A stretch of 64,000 nucleotides of DNA from DAONFI01 sp035403485 (GCA_964536835.1 CAZIAZ010000003.1:19613-83612), one strand, 5' to 3'; counted from the stretch's first letter, positions 36,483 to 45,169 are shown. The notes: generated by a model not told the origin, from the letters alone. Program-made: numbers and translations.

Positions 36483-38414
36483 TCAATATCTGTATACGTT
36501 GCCTGGAAGAAAGTGTCGCCTGTCCGTCAGCACAAGGCCGGCGAGTTTGACGTTGGCGGCGTTTAGTAGTCGTATGGATTTTAGTACCGACTCCCGCTTG
36601 GTGCGGTTCATGCGTACTACAAGCAGTGCTTCGCCGGTTGCCAGGCCGAGCATGCCAACGTCGGAAAAGCTGTTTATCGGCGGCGTGTCTATAATCACGT
36701 AATCGTACAGTCGCCGCAGGTCGGTCACGAATTCCATTAGGTCGGGCCCTCCGACGAGTTCGCCGACTTCGTTCGGATGAGCCTTGCCGGCGGGAATGAA
36801 AAACATGTTCGGATAAGCCGTCGGTTGGGTTACGTCCTTTATGGTGGCTGCCCCGCGCAACACTTCAGCTGCGCCAGGGGAACGGCGGCCTTTGAGGTAG
36901 CGTGATATCGCACCTTTGCGAAGGTCGCAGTCGACGACTATTGTCTTGTAATCCAGCCGCTCTATCATGACCAGCGCCAGGTTCAGACACGTCAGCGTTT
37001 TGCCGTCGCCGGTTTCAGGTGAAGTTATGAGATAGCAGAACCGCTCGTCCGTTGCCGTCGCAAGCAGGGAGGTACGCAACGCGCGAAACTCCTCGGTAAT
37101 CGGGCCGCCGCGATCCTTATGCGCAATGAGCAGGTCGGACATGTGAAGCTTGTTGTCTATCTGGTCTATTGAACGTTGTTTGGCGGTCGGCCTGGCTGCC
37201 GACATGGCCGACAGGACGCCCTGCGGCGTTATGTGATCCTGGGACAACTCATATATGGGCGTACGCTGCGGTGTTTTTACCGGTTCGGGCGGAGTGACGA
37301 TGTGATAACCGGGCTGAAAATCCACGGTTTCATCGTCTTCCGGCGACGATTCCTGCAGCGAAGGCTTATCGCCGAGTGAAGGCAGATCGCTCTGGGCGAT
37401 ATCCTTCGATGCGCGGTCGAGTTCTTCTTCAATATCCTTGAGATTTATGACTTCATCGCTCGACGGCGGCGGAGTAGTTTTGTCCATGTGAACGAAGACC
37501 GGCTCGGAGGCGGCGGTATCGTCCGTGGTAGCGGCGGCAGGTTGCGGCGTTAAGGGGTGTTCTTCCTGCGGCGGCTTAGCCTCAGTCGGCGGAGCGCCGA
37601 AATCCCACAAAGAGGCTTCCTTGAGAACGTCCGTCATTAACTCGTGACTTATCTCTGTGACTTTACGGGTATAACCGGTAAGCAGTGCGTTATCGCAAAG
37701 CACGTTTATAAGGCGAGGAATGCCCTGGGTGGCGAAATATATGTCCTCTTTAGCCTGGGCTGAAAATTTTGCCAGGCAGCCTTCGCCGGACGCTATTTTT
37801 AAACGATAATCTATATATGCCGAAACATCATCCCTGGACATGTGGCCAAGGTTATACGTCAATACTATTCTCTGGCGGAACGATTCCCACTGCGGTTCGA
37901 GCATACGGTTGCGAAGCTCCGGCTGGCCGACCAGGATTATCTGCAACAGCCGCTGGCCGTTACGCTCCCAGTTCGCCAATAATCGTATTTCTCGCAACGT
38001 GTCATCCGGCAGATCCTGTGCTTCATCCAGCAGCAGCGCCACGAGACGGCCTCGCTGATGCGCCCTGGCCAGATGTCTTTCTATGTTTTCGAGAAGCGAT
38101 ATCTTGTCCTGGGTCGGGTCTATCCTCATGCCCAGCTGCACGGCAAGGCCGCGCACGAGCTGTTTGCCGGATTGCGGCGGATTCTGCATGTTGACGGCTA
38201 TGCAGTTGCCGGCCAGACGGCTTATCAGCATGTTGACAAGAAAAGTTTTGCCCGTGCCGACGTCGCCGGTTATCAGGACCATGCCTTTGTGGCTCTGGAC
38301 GGTGTATATCATGTTGGCCAGAGTCTCGGAGTGAACCGCGCTTTCATAAAAGAACCGCTCGTCGCACGTCAGTGCGAACGGGAATTCTTTCAGCCTGTAA
38401 AATTCCAGATACAT
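36483..38414 (-). CDS. ExeA-like AAA ATPase fused to a BY-type tyrosine kinase
   Basis: The 643-residue protein joins two proteins usually encoded separately in XrtA loci. Residues 1-270 are the ExeA/GspA-like ATPase (TIGR03015 type), with Walker A GDVGTGKT (50-57) and Walker B LLLDEAQD (127-134). Residues 271-420 are an acidic, Pro/Thr-rich linker. Residues 421-643 are a CpsD/Wzc-like autokinase (TIGR03018 type): SPETGDGKT (465-473), Walker A' TIVVDCDLRK (491-500) and Walker B YVIIDTPP (572-579). The C-terminus has only VYRY, not a full tyrosine cluster. BY kinases pair with Wzz-type proteins to control polymerisation; the Wzz gene is 11 bp upstream. Confidence 0.9.
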   Translation of the reverse strand: MYLEFYRLKEFPFALTCDERFFYESAVHSETLANMIYTVQSHKGMVLITGDVGTGKTFLVNMLISRLAGNCIAVNMQNPPQSGKQLVRGLAVQLGMRIDPTQDKISLLENIERHLARAHQRGRLVALLLDEAQDLPDDTLREIRLLANWERNGQRLLQIILVGQPELRNRMLEPQWESFRQRIVLTYNLGHMSRDDVSAYIDYRLKIASGEGCLAKFSAQAKEDIYFATQGIPRLINVLCDNALLTGYTRKVTEISHELMTDVLKEASLWDFGAPPTEAKPPQEEHPLTPQPAAATTDDTAASEPVFVHMDKTTPPPSSDEVINLKDIEEELDRASKDIAQSDLPSLGDKPSLQESSPEDDETVDFQPGYHIVTPPEPVKTPQRTPIYELSQDHITPQGVLSAMSAARPTAKQRSIDQIDNKLHMSDLLIAHKDRGGPITEEFRALRTSLLATATDERFCYLITSPETGDGKTLTCLNLALVMIERLDYKTIVVDCDLRKGAISRYLKGRRSPGAAEVLRGAATIKDVTQPTAYPNMFFIPAGKAHPNEVGELVGGPDLMEFVTDLRRLYDYVIIDTPPINSFSDVGMLGLATGEALLVVRMNRTKRESVLKSIRLLNAANVKLAGLVLTDRRHFLPGNVYRY

Positions 38415-38425
38415 CTGCGAAAGCC

Positions 38426-40096
38426 TCAGTTCATTGTCTTTTCAATTTTGTGTTGTATGAATTCTATCGGCGACGAATTCCATCGTGCGTATTCATCCGG
38501 CTCCTGCAGCCACAAAACGGTGCTGTACGTGGAGACGGCGATGGCGGCAAGCAGTACAAGGGCGACTGCCGGCTCAATCAGCCATGTAGAGAATTTTCTG
38601 CGAGCCTTGACCGACGGCGGTATTATTTCGCTTATCACGCCGTAGACCGGCAGATTGAATATGCGAGCAGCCTCTTCAGGCGTTGAAACGGTACGGTCAA
38701 GTTTGTATAACAGGAAAATTACGGCCATGCCGAATGCAATGCCGCCGACGAATGCGAAAGCGAAAATCATGAGTATGTTCGGCGACGACGGGCCCAGCGG
38801 CACTTCCGCGCGGTTTATTTCGCTCAGCAGCGTGCGACGCTTGGAAACCTCGGCAGCCAGGATGTCCTTGACGTTTTTGACCTGCCGGTCCCAGTAATCG
38901 TAATCGTTGCGTTTGGACTGCCAGTCTTCCATTAGCTGGCCGTAAATCTTTTTGCCCTCGACGTAGCTTTCCTGGGCGGCTTCGAAGCCCTTGAGCTGCG
39001 TTGTGGCGAGAGTCAGGTTCGCCTTTATCTGTTCTATTTCTTCCTGTTTGCCGGCTGCCATCGCCGCGAATGACTGCAAACCCACACCCTGCGAATAAAT
39101 TTTCTGTACCACGATTTCCGCCGGCGTACGCTTTATGCGGTCTTCCATCATCTTTATGCTGGCCTGGAGGGATTTGACGACGGGATGCTCGTCGGTCATG
39201 TGATCCAGAACCCTGGCGGTCTCAAGCTGGTTGCGATAATTCTGCAAATCCTTGTCCATCTGCGCCAGTTCGGGATTGGGGCCGTAAATGACCTGCGAGG
39301 GCGAGTTGTTCGAATCGCTCTCTTCACGAGCCTTCATGAGTTTGGCGTATTCTTTCTGGGCGAGCATGAGCTGGCTTTCCAGGGCGGCTTTTTTGGCTTT
39401 GGTCTCCTGGATGTGTTGAAGTATGACAATCGGCGTGCCCATGGTAATGCCGACGTTTTTCTGCTCAAAGTCGCCGCGTTTTTCGTTGATGATGGAGTAA
39501 TCTTTTTCAGCCTGCTGTTTGCGGCTTATGAGATAGTCGAGGCTGTCCTGCAATCGGGTGCGGATGCTCTGGCTGATGTTGTTTATATAGATTTTGATAA
39601 GTTCGTTGGGAACTTTGGCGGCTAGAAGGGGGTCGGTGGCTTTATATGCGACGATGACGTAGTCGACGTTCTGCGAGCGGACCTCGAATTCGATGGAAAT
39701 GTTTTTCTTCATGTTGTCGATGAGCTGCTGACGTTCACGACGGCCTTTGTTGGTAAGTTGGCCGGTGTCGTATTCCCGTTCCAGCGGCTTTATAAGGCCG
39801 TCGGCTTCGAGTTCGTCGACAAGCTGTTCCATCGCGCTTTGCGTAATAAAATCCTGCGGGAGAGTCTTTTTGATTGTATCGAACGATTCGCTGCTTTTAT
39901 CGTTGGTTTGCTGCGTGGCCACGTCACTGCGGCGTTCGAATACGGCACTGGAGGTGTATTTTTTCGGCATTACCCGCTGGGCGACCTGCAGGGCTATGAT
40001 GCAGAAAAGCGCTGCGCAGAGCAGACATACCCTGCGGTATTTCATGAATACCCGCAGAATTTCGTTAAACGAAATGGATGTCGTCTGTTCCGGCAT
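38426..40096 (-). CDS. Wzz/GumC-like polysaccharide chain-length determinant
   Basis: The 556-residue inner-membrane protein has a transmembrane helix near residues 22-42 and a second near 443-468 that ends in the Pro/Gly-rich region before it (VPLGPSSPNILM), as is standard for Wzz. A third hydrophobic helix lies near 503-529. The long periplasmic coiled coil between the first two helices (NEKRGDFEQKN, AKKAALESQLML) matches the TIGR03007 XrtA-system group. It sets chain length with the kinase encoded 11 bp downstream. The extra C-terminal helix and tail are longer than in typical Wzz proteins. Confidence 0.88.
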   Translation of the reverse strand: MPEQTTSISFNEILRVFMKYRRVCLLCAALFCIIALQVAQRVMPKKYTSSAVFERRSDVATQQTNDKSSESFDTIKKTLPQDFITQSAMEQLVDELEADGLIKPLEREYDTGQLTNKGRRERQQLIDNMKKNISIEFEVRSQNVDYVIVAYKATDPLLAAKVPNELIKIYINNISQSIRTRLQDSLDYLISRKQQAEKDYSIINEKRGDFEQKNVGITMGTPIVILQHIQETKAKKAALESQLMLAQKEYAKLMKAREESDSNNSPSQVIYGPNPELAQMDKDLQNYRNQLETARVLDHMTDEHPVVKSLQASIKMMEDRIKRTPAEIVVQKIYSQGVGLQSFAAMAAGKQEEIEQIKANLTLATTQLKGFEAAQESYVEGKKIYGQLMEDWQSKRNDYDYWDRQVKNVKDILAAEVSKRRTLLSEINRAEVPLGPSSPNILMIFAFAFVGGIAFGMAVIFLLYKLDRTVSTPEEAARIFNLPVYGVISEIIPPSVKARRKFSTWLIEPAVALVLLAAIAVSTYSTVLWLQEPDEYARWNSSPIEFIQHKIEKTMN

Positions 40097-40110
40097 ATAT
40101 CACCGCGTGT

Positions 40111-40968
40111 TTATTGGCCTCCGCCGCCTCCGCCGCTGACCCATACGCCGTTGTCGTATGACGGGTCAAAGATGGCTCGAATGTCCCATATGCCCTGCCT
40201 GGTTGCATCGAGCGGCGAAACAGCGTTCCATATCTTCCTGCCGACTGCTATGCACGGGTCGGGCTGAACGTAGACGACGTCGTTGGGCATCAGGATGATG
40301 TTGTTCGACATGTCGCCGTATTTCGCCATCGCCATGATGTTTATTACCATTTTCTTTCTCGGCGACATTGGCCGTTCCCTGCGGACGCCTCTGTAATAAT
40401 ATCCCTTATCGTATTCGCTGCCCTGCTCCACTCCGCCGGACTGCGGCGAGTCGCCGCGTACGATTATTATACGCTCAGACCATGACTCCGGCGTCAGGCC
40501 GGCTTGCGCGACGGCGTCGAGGACGGTATCGCGACCGGTCCACTTTTTTGGGCCGGGATTTTTAACCTCACCCATGACGTAGTATCGCTGGGAGTCAAAA
40601 CGCATGACGTCGACGTTAACAGTGGCTTCGGAGTAGTATTTCTCCGCAGCCCGCAGAATGTCACGCTCTATTTCATGCACGGTTTTGCCGGCGACGAATA
40701 TTTCGCCGATGAGCGGCACATTTATCTTGCCGTCGGGCATGACGAGTATCTGCATGCCGCGCTTGCCCAGTTCCGGCCGAAATTCCCGCATGTTGTCGGA
40801 ACTGATGAGCAGCAGGTCGGGCGGATATACGCGATATTCAGGCGTAGCCACAGGGGTACGCGGCTCCGGCAGAAATTTGTTGACGGATTTCGCGTTATAA
40901 CAGCCCGCTGCGAATGACAGCATTACACAAATCGCAATCGCAGCCAGATTTTTACAAGCAACACGCAT
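40111..40968 (-). CDS. Wza-like polysaccharide export lipoprotein
   Basis: The 285-residue protein has a lipoprotein signal peptide (MRVACKNLAAIAICVM, lipobox FAAGC). The Poly_export domain follows, with YRVYPPDLLLISSDN and the SLBB-like region DGKINVPLIGEIFVAGKTVHEIE. A second SLBB-like segment is YVMGEVKNPGPKKWTGRDTV. The C-terminus ends in a glycine run (VSGGGGGGQ). Wza forms the outer-membrane channel for the polysaccharide. It is the first gene of the minus-strand exopolysaccharide operon. ATG at 40968 gives the lipoprotein signal; the frame is open 35 codons upstream without a better signal. Confidence 0.85.
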   Translation of the reverse strand: MRVACKNLAAIAICVMLSFAAGCYNAKSVNKFLPEPRTPVATPEYRVYPPDLLLISSDNMREFRPELGKRGMQILVMPDGKINVPLIGEIFVAGKTVHEIERDILRAAEKYYSEATVNVDVMRFDSQRYYVMGEVKNPGPKKWTGRDTVLDAVAQAGLTPESWSERIIIVRGDSPQSGGVEQGSEYDKGYYYRGVRRERPMSPRKKMVINIMAMAKYGDMSNNIILMPNDVVYVQPDPCIAVGRKIWNAVSPLDATRQGIWDIRAIFDPSYDNGVWVSGGGGGGQ

Positions 40969-41057
40969 CAAATTGTCGTAAACTCCATATCCGCATATCC
41001 TTACGCAATTACACCAACCGTGTTTCAGGGCTGACAGTCTTGCAAAAATATCCTCCG

Positions 41058-41072
41058 TGTGCCCAAAGCACA
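41058..41072. promoter_or_regulatory. Short palindrome upstream of the exopolysaccharide operon
   Basis: TGTGC and GCACA are separated by CCAAA, about 90 bp from the export gene start. It could be an operator or chance; no family is assigned. Confidence 0.2.
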
Positions 41073-41181
41073 TGGATACACTTAATCCGTATCGGCATTT
41101 TCAGACAATAAAGCTCAGCCTTTTTGACGTTTTTATCCCAAAAAAAATTCATTAATAGCCGGAATACTTTTTCATAAGCAC

Positions 41182-41211
41182 TTGACATTTCATACCATGC
41201 GGCGATAGCAT
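41182..41211 (+). promoter_or_regulatory. Candidate sigma-70 promoter of the PAS-phosphatase gene
   Basis: TTGACA (41182-41187) and TAGCAT (41206-41211) are 18 bp apart. The -35 is consensus and the -10 matches four of six. The coding start is 184 bp downstream. Confidence 0.45.
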
Positions 41212-41394
41212 TAATGTGGAGCGGCTGAGCATCCGAGGATGTGTGATTTTAACCGCCGTTGATGAATCATATAAAAACAAGACGAATGCGTCCGTGGATT
41301 TAAACATATATCCGCAAAGTTGTGGACGGTCAGGCTTTCGGCGTTGACGTCAGAAAATTCCGGCAGCCTGGCAATCCGGAGGTTTTGGAATAAG

Positions 41395-43491
41395 ATGCCC
41401 GGAATCATCATCATTGCATGTTTTGCGATTATTATAGGCCTTTTATCGGCTGCGCTGGCGGTTGTCAGGAAAAGGCTTCTTGCAGCCAGGCTGGACCTGG
41501 AGGCTGAATCGGACGCCAGGCAGGATTCAGACGTGATGATGCGACAGGTGGAATCGCAGTATCACGCCTTGCTGGAAGGCATAACCGAAGGGGTCGTAAT
41601 CGTCGATTCCGGACATCGTATAAAGATGATAAACCAGACCATGTGTGACATATTCGTCACTGACCCCAAGGGCATTTTTGAGCAAAAATGTTTTGAGCAT
41701 CTGTGCGGCTCGGAAAAACCGTGCGAAAATTGCCCTGGAATCTGGTCGATAGCATCCGGCAAGCCTGCCGTTTCCACTCTTGAAATGCATCGCGCGGACG
41801 GTTCAAAGCTGGTCGCCAGAATACACTCAATGCCCGTCAAGGATAAAAACGGCGACTTGACCATGTTCATGCTGATTGTGGAAGATATAACCAATCGACA
41901 CGACTGGGAGACGTCAATCAGGCAGAACGAAAGGCGGTACAGAACGCTTTTCAGGGAATTGGGCGAAGGGTTCATGTATATAAAGTCCGAAAACTCTTCA
42001 AATGAGCAATCTGCCGTCAGTTTCAAAATATTGGATATGAACCCGGCCATGGAAGAGTTACTCGGCTCAAATCGAGCCGACATGATAGACGCAGAAATAA
42101 CACAGACGCCGCTAGGGAAGATACAGGAGTTCATGGAGCACATGAAAGCCGTTGATTCGCTCGGCAGTTCGGCTCAGGATGAAATTTATCTGCCGGAACT
42201 CGATAAATACATCGCCTACCGGATATTTAGGCCTTCGAGCATGCGTATTGCGGTAATATGCCGTGAAACTACGGAATATCGGCTCGCCGAGCAGCAACTC
42301 TCGGAGGCACAGGAACGTGAACTCGAATTCGGCACCCGTATTCAGCAGACGATGCTCAAAGGCCGGCGGCCTGAGCACCTCTGCGGCGTAGAGGTGGCCG
42401 TACACACCATTCCGTCATATAAAATCGACGGCGATTTTCACGACTTCATTACATATGACTCCAAACATTTTGACGTGATAATAGGAGACGTCATGGGCAA
42501 GGGCGGCTCGGCTGCACTGCTGGGGGCTGCCGCCAAGCTCGAATTCGTACGGGATATAGGCGCACTGCTTTCGGCGTCCGGCAATACCGAACTTTCCACG
42601 CCGGAGGAAATCGTCAACAAGGTCCACGCCCATATCTGCGAAAACCTGATGGAACTCAGCAGTTTCGTGTCGGCGTGTTACGCCAGGTTCAACCTCGATA
42701 AAAAACGGCTGGACTACGTCGACTGCGGCCATACCGCCGTCGCGCACCACCGCAGCGCTGTCGGGGAGTTCAGCCTTCTTCACGGCGATAATATGCCGCT
42801 CGGCTTTTCGGATGCGGAAGTTTATGCCCAGCATTCCGTAATTTTCAACGACGGCGATGTGTTCGTGTTTTATTCCGACGGCCTTATTCAGGCGACGGAT
42901 GCCGCCGGCAATGTCTTCGGCGAGGAACGGCTAAAACATCATATCACCATGAACGCGCAGATGTCAGCCGAAATCGTCTGCCAGAAACTCATCGAAGCCG
43001 TAAAAACCTTCACCGGCAAACCCAGCCAACTTGACGATCTGACCTGCATAGTTGTAAAAATAATCAGCCCAAAAGAAAACAATGTTCTTATCCGCAAGGA
43101 CATGAATTTGCGGCAGAAGCTGGTTGACCTTGTCGGGCTGAGGAATTTCATCCGCGCATGCTGTCAGGAGTCGCCGCTGACGCTTGACGAGGAATTCATT
43201 TCCCGCATTGAATTGGCGGCTAACGAAACCGCCAGCAATATCATATTCAATTCCGGAGAATCTGACGCTGCGATAACGGTTATTTTCAGCATTTACGATT
43301 CGCAGGCTGTGGTGGATATCGTACATTCGGGGCAGATGCTCCCCGAAAAAGAAAGTACCTCGCCGGCGCTCGACGGAAGTGATGAGTCGGGATTCAGCCT
43401 GTTCCTCATAAGAAATTGCGTCGATAAGGTGGAATATGACAGGACTCCAGACGGGTTAAACAGAGTCAGATTGATAAAGTATATCGCGTAA
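41395..43491 (+). CDS. PAS-PAS-PP2C (SpoIIE/RsbU-type) phosphatase with C-terminal HATPase domain
   Basis: The 698-residue protein has one N-terminal membrane helix (IIIIACFAIIIGLLSAALAVV) and two PAS-like domains (about 45-165 and 180-300; the first has a CGSEKPCENCPG motif). A PP2C phosphatase domain follows, with DGDFHDF near residue 344, GDVMGKGGSAALL, GHTAVAHH, YSDGLIQATDAAG near 494 and LDDLTCIVV. The last 130 residues are an anti-sigma-like HATPase (LAANETASN near 606, GFSLFLIRNCVD). Such proteins dephosphorylate STAS-domain antagonists in partner-switching cascades; the HATPase would normally be the kinase/anti-sigma. A STAS gene lies 383 bp downstream. GGAGG precedes the ATG by 12 bases. 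Confidence 0.85.
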   Translation: MPGIIIIACFAIIIGLLSAALAVVRKRLLAARLDLEAESDARQDSDVMMRQVESQYHALLEGITEGVVIVDSGHRIKMINQTMCDIFVTDPKGIFEQKCFEHLCGSEKPCENCPGIWSIASGKPAVSTLEMHRADGSKLVARIHSMPVKDKNGDLTMFMLIVEDITNRHDWETSIRQNERRYRTLFRELGEGFMYIKSENSSNEQSAVSFKILDMNPAMEELLGSNRADMIDAEITQTPLGKIQEFMEHMKAVDSLGSSAQDEIYLPELDKYIAYRIFRPSSMRIAVICRETTEYRLAEQQLSEAQERELEFGTRIQQTMLKGRRPEHLCGVEVAVHTIPSYKIDGDFHDFITYDSKHFDVIIGDVMGKGGSAALLGAAAKLEFVRDIGALLSASGNTELSTPEEIVNKVHAHICENLMELSSFVSACYARFNLDKKRLDYVDCGHTAVAHHRSAVGEFSLLHGDNMPLGFSDAEVYAQHSVIFNDGDVFVFYSDGLIQATDAAGNVFGEERLKHHITMNAQMSAEIVCQKLIEAVKTFTGKPSQLDDLTCIVVKIISPKENNVLIRKDMNLRQKLVDLVGLRNFIRACCQESPLTLDEEFISRIELAANETASNIIFNSGESDAAITVIFSIYDSQAVVDIVHSGQMLPEKESTSPALDGSDESGFSLFLIRNCVDKVEYDRTPDGLNRVRLIKYIA

Positions 43492-43546
43492 ACTGTTTTC
43501 CTTGCTGCTGTCGATATATAATGGTGTGGTATGTAGAAAATGTTAC

Positions 43547-43726
43547 TCAAAGTGACCGATTGACGATATTTGGTTCGGTAAATACTGGTTTTACACAAAG
43601 TTACACAAATTGTCAATTTGACAAAAATAGGTTGACAAATGATTGCCGTTAAATCAGAACCAAATGTAAAACAAGTATTTATCTTTACGCCTGGTACTCT
43701 GAAAGCCGTTAAATCGGTCAGTTTGA
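43547..43726. repeat. Long imperfect, rearranged inverted repeat
   Basis: TCAAAGTGACCGATT on the left matches AATCGGTCAGTTTGA on the right, and TAAATACTGGTTTTAC (left) matches GTAAAACAAGTATTTA (right). TTTGGTTC and GAACCAAA are also complementary but lie in a different order. GCCGTTAAATC occurs twice. It looks like a decayed mobile or regulatory palindrome. Confidence 0.55.
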
Positions 43727-43737
43727 AAATGTTCTTT

Positions 43738-43852
43738 GTGATTCTACGGTTTTTTTAAAATAAAAAAAGCCGCAGATGAAGGCATCCGCCGCCAGGCGGA
43801 CAGGCGATAGCCTGATAAATACGATGCTACGGTTTTAAGCCATAGAATTTTT
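43738..43852. repeat. Dispersed repeat copy 1, ending 22 bp before the STAS gene
   Basis: About 115 bp share the sequence GTGATTCTACGGTTTTTT, GCCAGGCGGACAGG and GCGATAGCCTGATAA with the segment at 52570-52675. TTCTACGG at one end is complementary to CCATAGAA at the other. It may be a MITE-like or RNA-structured repeat. Confidence 0.65.
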
Positions 43853-43874
43853 ACTTTGTGGATAAGGAAAAGAT

Positions 43875-44213
43875 ATGAAGCTAAACACTGAAATAAAAGG
43901 TGACGTAGCTATCGTCAGGATTGACGGGGATCATCTTGACGCCAGCACCCACGCCAAATTCGTGCAACAGCTCAAACCTGTTACGGACCAGTATTCAAAA
44001 ATCATATTTGACATCGGCAGCCTTGAATTTATAGATTCATCTGGCATAGGCGTCATACTCGGCACGATGCGACGTGCCCGTGCAACTGGCGGCGACGTCA
44101 AACTTGCATGTCCGACGGAGGCAGTGACGTCGATATTCAATCTCGTGAGGATGAGCAGGCTGATAAATATCGTTCCGACCATAGATGAAGCCGTCGCCGG
44201 TTTTGGCCAATGA
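43875..44213 (+). CDS. STAS-domain anti-sigma factor antagonist
   Basis: The 112-residue protein is a single STAS domain. The phosphorylatable serine is in FIDSSGIGV, most likely S56 by comparison with SpoIIAA S58. The N-terminal strands (KGDVAIVRIDGDHLD) and the helix VTSIFNLVRMSRLINI complete the fold. STAS antagonists bind an anti-sigma HATPase when unphosphorylated. The adjacent PP2C phosphatase would dephosphorylate it, freeing it to bind. No separate anti-sigma or sigma gene lies immediately here, although the phosphatase has a fused HATPase. The ATG is preceded by AAGGAAAAG. Confidence 0.88.
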   Translation: MKLNTEIKGDVAIVRIDGDHLDASTHAKFVQQLKPVTDQYSKIIFDIGSLEFIDSSGIGVILGTMRRARATGGDVKLACPTEAVTSIFNLVRMSRLINIVPTIDEAVAGFGQ

Positions 44214-44236
44214 CAATCTTGTATTTGACTCGATAT

Positions 44237-44776
44237 TCAGGAATTTTTGGTTTTTTTGATGGCTTGGCGAAGTAATGAGGCATAGGAACGGGGTTCATGG
44301 CCTTCGATTTGCAAGAGTTTGCGAGTCTTTTCCAGTTCGGCTTCGTCGGGGCCTTCGATTTCCACGAAAAATCCGAGCCTGTCGAGTTCGTCCAGTTCAA
44401 TCCTGCAACAGCCCAGACGATAGCTGGTGCGTTTTTTGACCACTTCGAAAGTTTTTTCATAGCCTAACGAATTGAGAATTTTCCCGACAGCCGCCGGCGA
44501 GGAGACCGCCGTTTCATATTCAGGCCTTACTTTGGCCCAAACATCTTCGCGGGGGCCTTTCCATGTTAAAAAATATTCGTCGTCAGCCGCCCCGTCCAGA
44601 TGCACCACATGCCGTAGTCGCAGACAACTGTCGCCGTTCATGACGCATCCGTCGGGCGTATCGTAAAAATCGTCCTTTTGGGTGACGTGGCAGAGGAATT
44701 CCGCGCCCAGCCCGGCTAGTCGGGCCTTGATTTTATCATGCGAATCGACGGGGATTTTAAGCTCTTTTTCTTTCAT
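44237..44776 (-). CDS. CYTH-domain protein (class IV adenylate cyclase-like/triphosphatase)
   Basis: The 179-residue protein has the N-terminal acidic-basic strand of CYTH proteins (EKELKIP, close to ExExK). It also has KDDFYDTPDGCVMNGDSCLRLR, FLTWKGPREDVWAKVRPEYE, FEVVKKRTSYRL, IELDELDRLGFFVEIEGP and the C-terminal SYASLLRQAI. CYTH enzymes include thiamine triphosphatases and CyaB-type adenylate cyclases; the sequence does not separate these. ATG at 44776 places the EKELK motif at the usual distance from the start; an ATG at 44794 is an alternative. It is read convergently with the STAS gene, 23 bp apart. Confidence 0.8.
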   Translation of the reverse strand: MKEKELKIPVDSHDKIKARLAGLGAEFLCHVTQKDDFYDTPDGCVMNGDSCLRLRHVVHLDGAADDEYFLTWKGPREDVWAKVRPEYETAVSSPAAVGKILNSLGYEKTFEVVKKRTSYRLGCCRIELDELDRLGFFVEIEGPDEAELEKTRKLLQIEGHEPRSYASLLRQAIKKTKNS

Positions 44777-44855
44777 GCCACTAAAGTATGGCATGTCGGC
44801 CGCTATTTTTCAAATTACATGGGGGCTTTTTTTGAAAAAATCCTTAAAAATTTTC

Positions 44856-44884
44856 TTGTCAAACTGGCGGATAGAGTGTATTAT
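44856..44884 (+). promoter_or_regulatory. Strong sigma-70 promoter of rpmH
   Basis: TTGTCA (44856-44861) and TATTAT (44879-44884) are 17 bp apart, with an A/T-rich stretch directly upstream like an UP element. The L34 gene starts 100 bp further on. Confidence 0.65.
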
Positions 44885-44984
44885 CCCTGCCCCTCCGGCA
44901 AGTTCAGGCTTGATGGAGAGTTAGCGGTGATTTTAGAAGTGTTTTGAAAGTTTTTAAAGTAAAAATAAGAGGCTGAGGTGTAAA

Positions 44985-45119
44985 ATGCATTATCCGCATC
45001 GTATTTCAAGGCGTAAAAGAGTCCGCAAATTCGGATTTTTGGCTCGCATGCGTTCCAGCAACGGCAGAAGCATCATCAATCGCAGGCGCGCACGTAAACG
45101 TCAGGCTACCATACTCTAA
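44985..45119 (+). CDS. rpmH: 50S ribosomal protein L34
   Basis: The frame ATG (44985) to TAA (45119) encodes 44 residues: RRKRVRKFGFLARMRSSNG, then RSIINRRRARKRQ. This is the L34 pattern (RKFGFLARM..NGR..INRRRARKR). GAGG/GAGGTG lies five bases upstream. The N-terminus (MHYPHRISR) differs from the MKRTFQPS-type start of most bacteria. rnpA, the usual partner, is not visible downstream. It is very likely essential and highly expressed, in line with its strong promoter. Confidence 0.92.
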   Translation: MHYPHRISRRKRVRKFGFLARMRSSNGRSIINRRRARKRQATIL

Positions 45120-45169
45120 TCTGACCGTTTAAAATCGTTTAAGCGATTTTAAAAAATTTAAGAAATTAC

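Larger units (their letters stand above)
40969..41394. other. Divergent control region between exopolysaccharide operon and phosphatase gene
   Basis: The 426 bp have no gene. They contain a plus-strand promoter candidate (41182-41211) for the phosphatase, a TGTGC-N5-GCACA palindrome at 41058-41072, and an unassigned minus-strand promoter for the export gene. The overall AT content rises near 41110-41200. Confidence 0.6.
43492..43874. other. Gene-free region between phosphatase and STAS genes
   Basis: The 383 bp hold an imperfect, rearranged long inverted repeat (43547-43726) and a repeated segment (43738-43852) whose other copy is at 52570-52675. No reading frame of note is visible. Confidence 0.7.

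Noticed and set aside
43738..43852. Riboswitch upstream of the STAS gene
   Set aside because: A second copy lies downstream of tkt before its terminator, which fits a dispersed repeat better than a gene-specific riboswitch.
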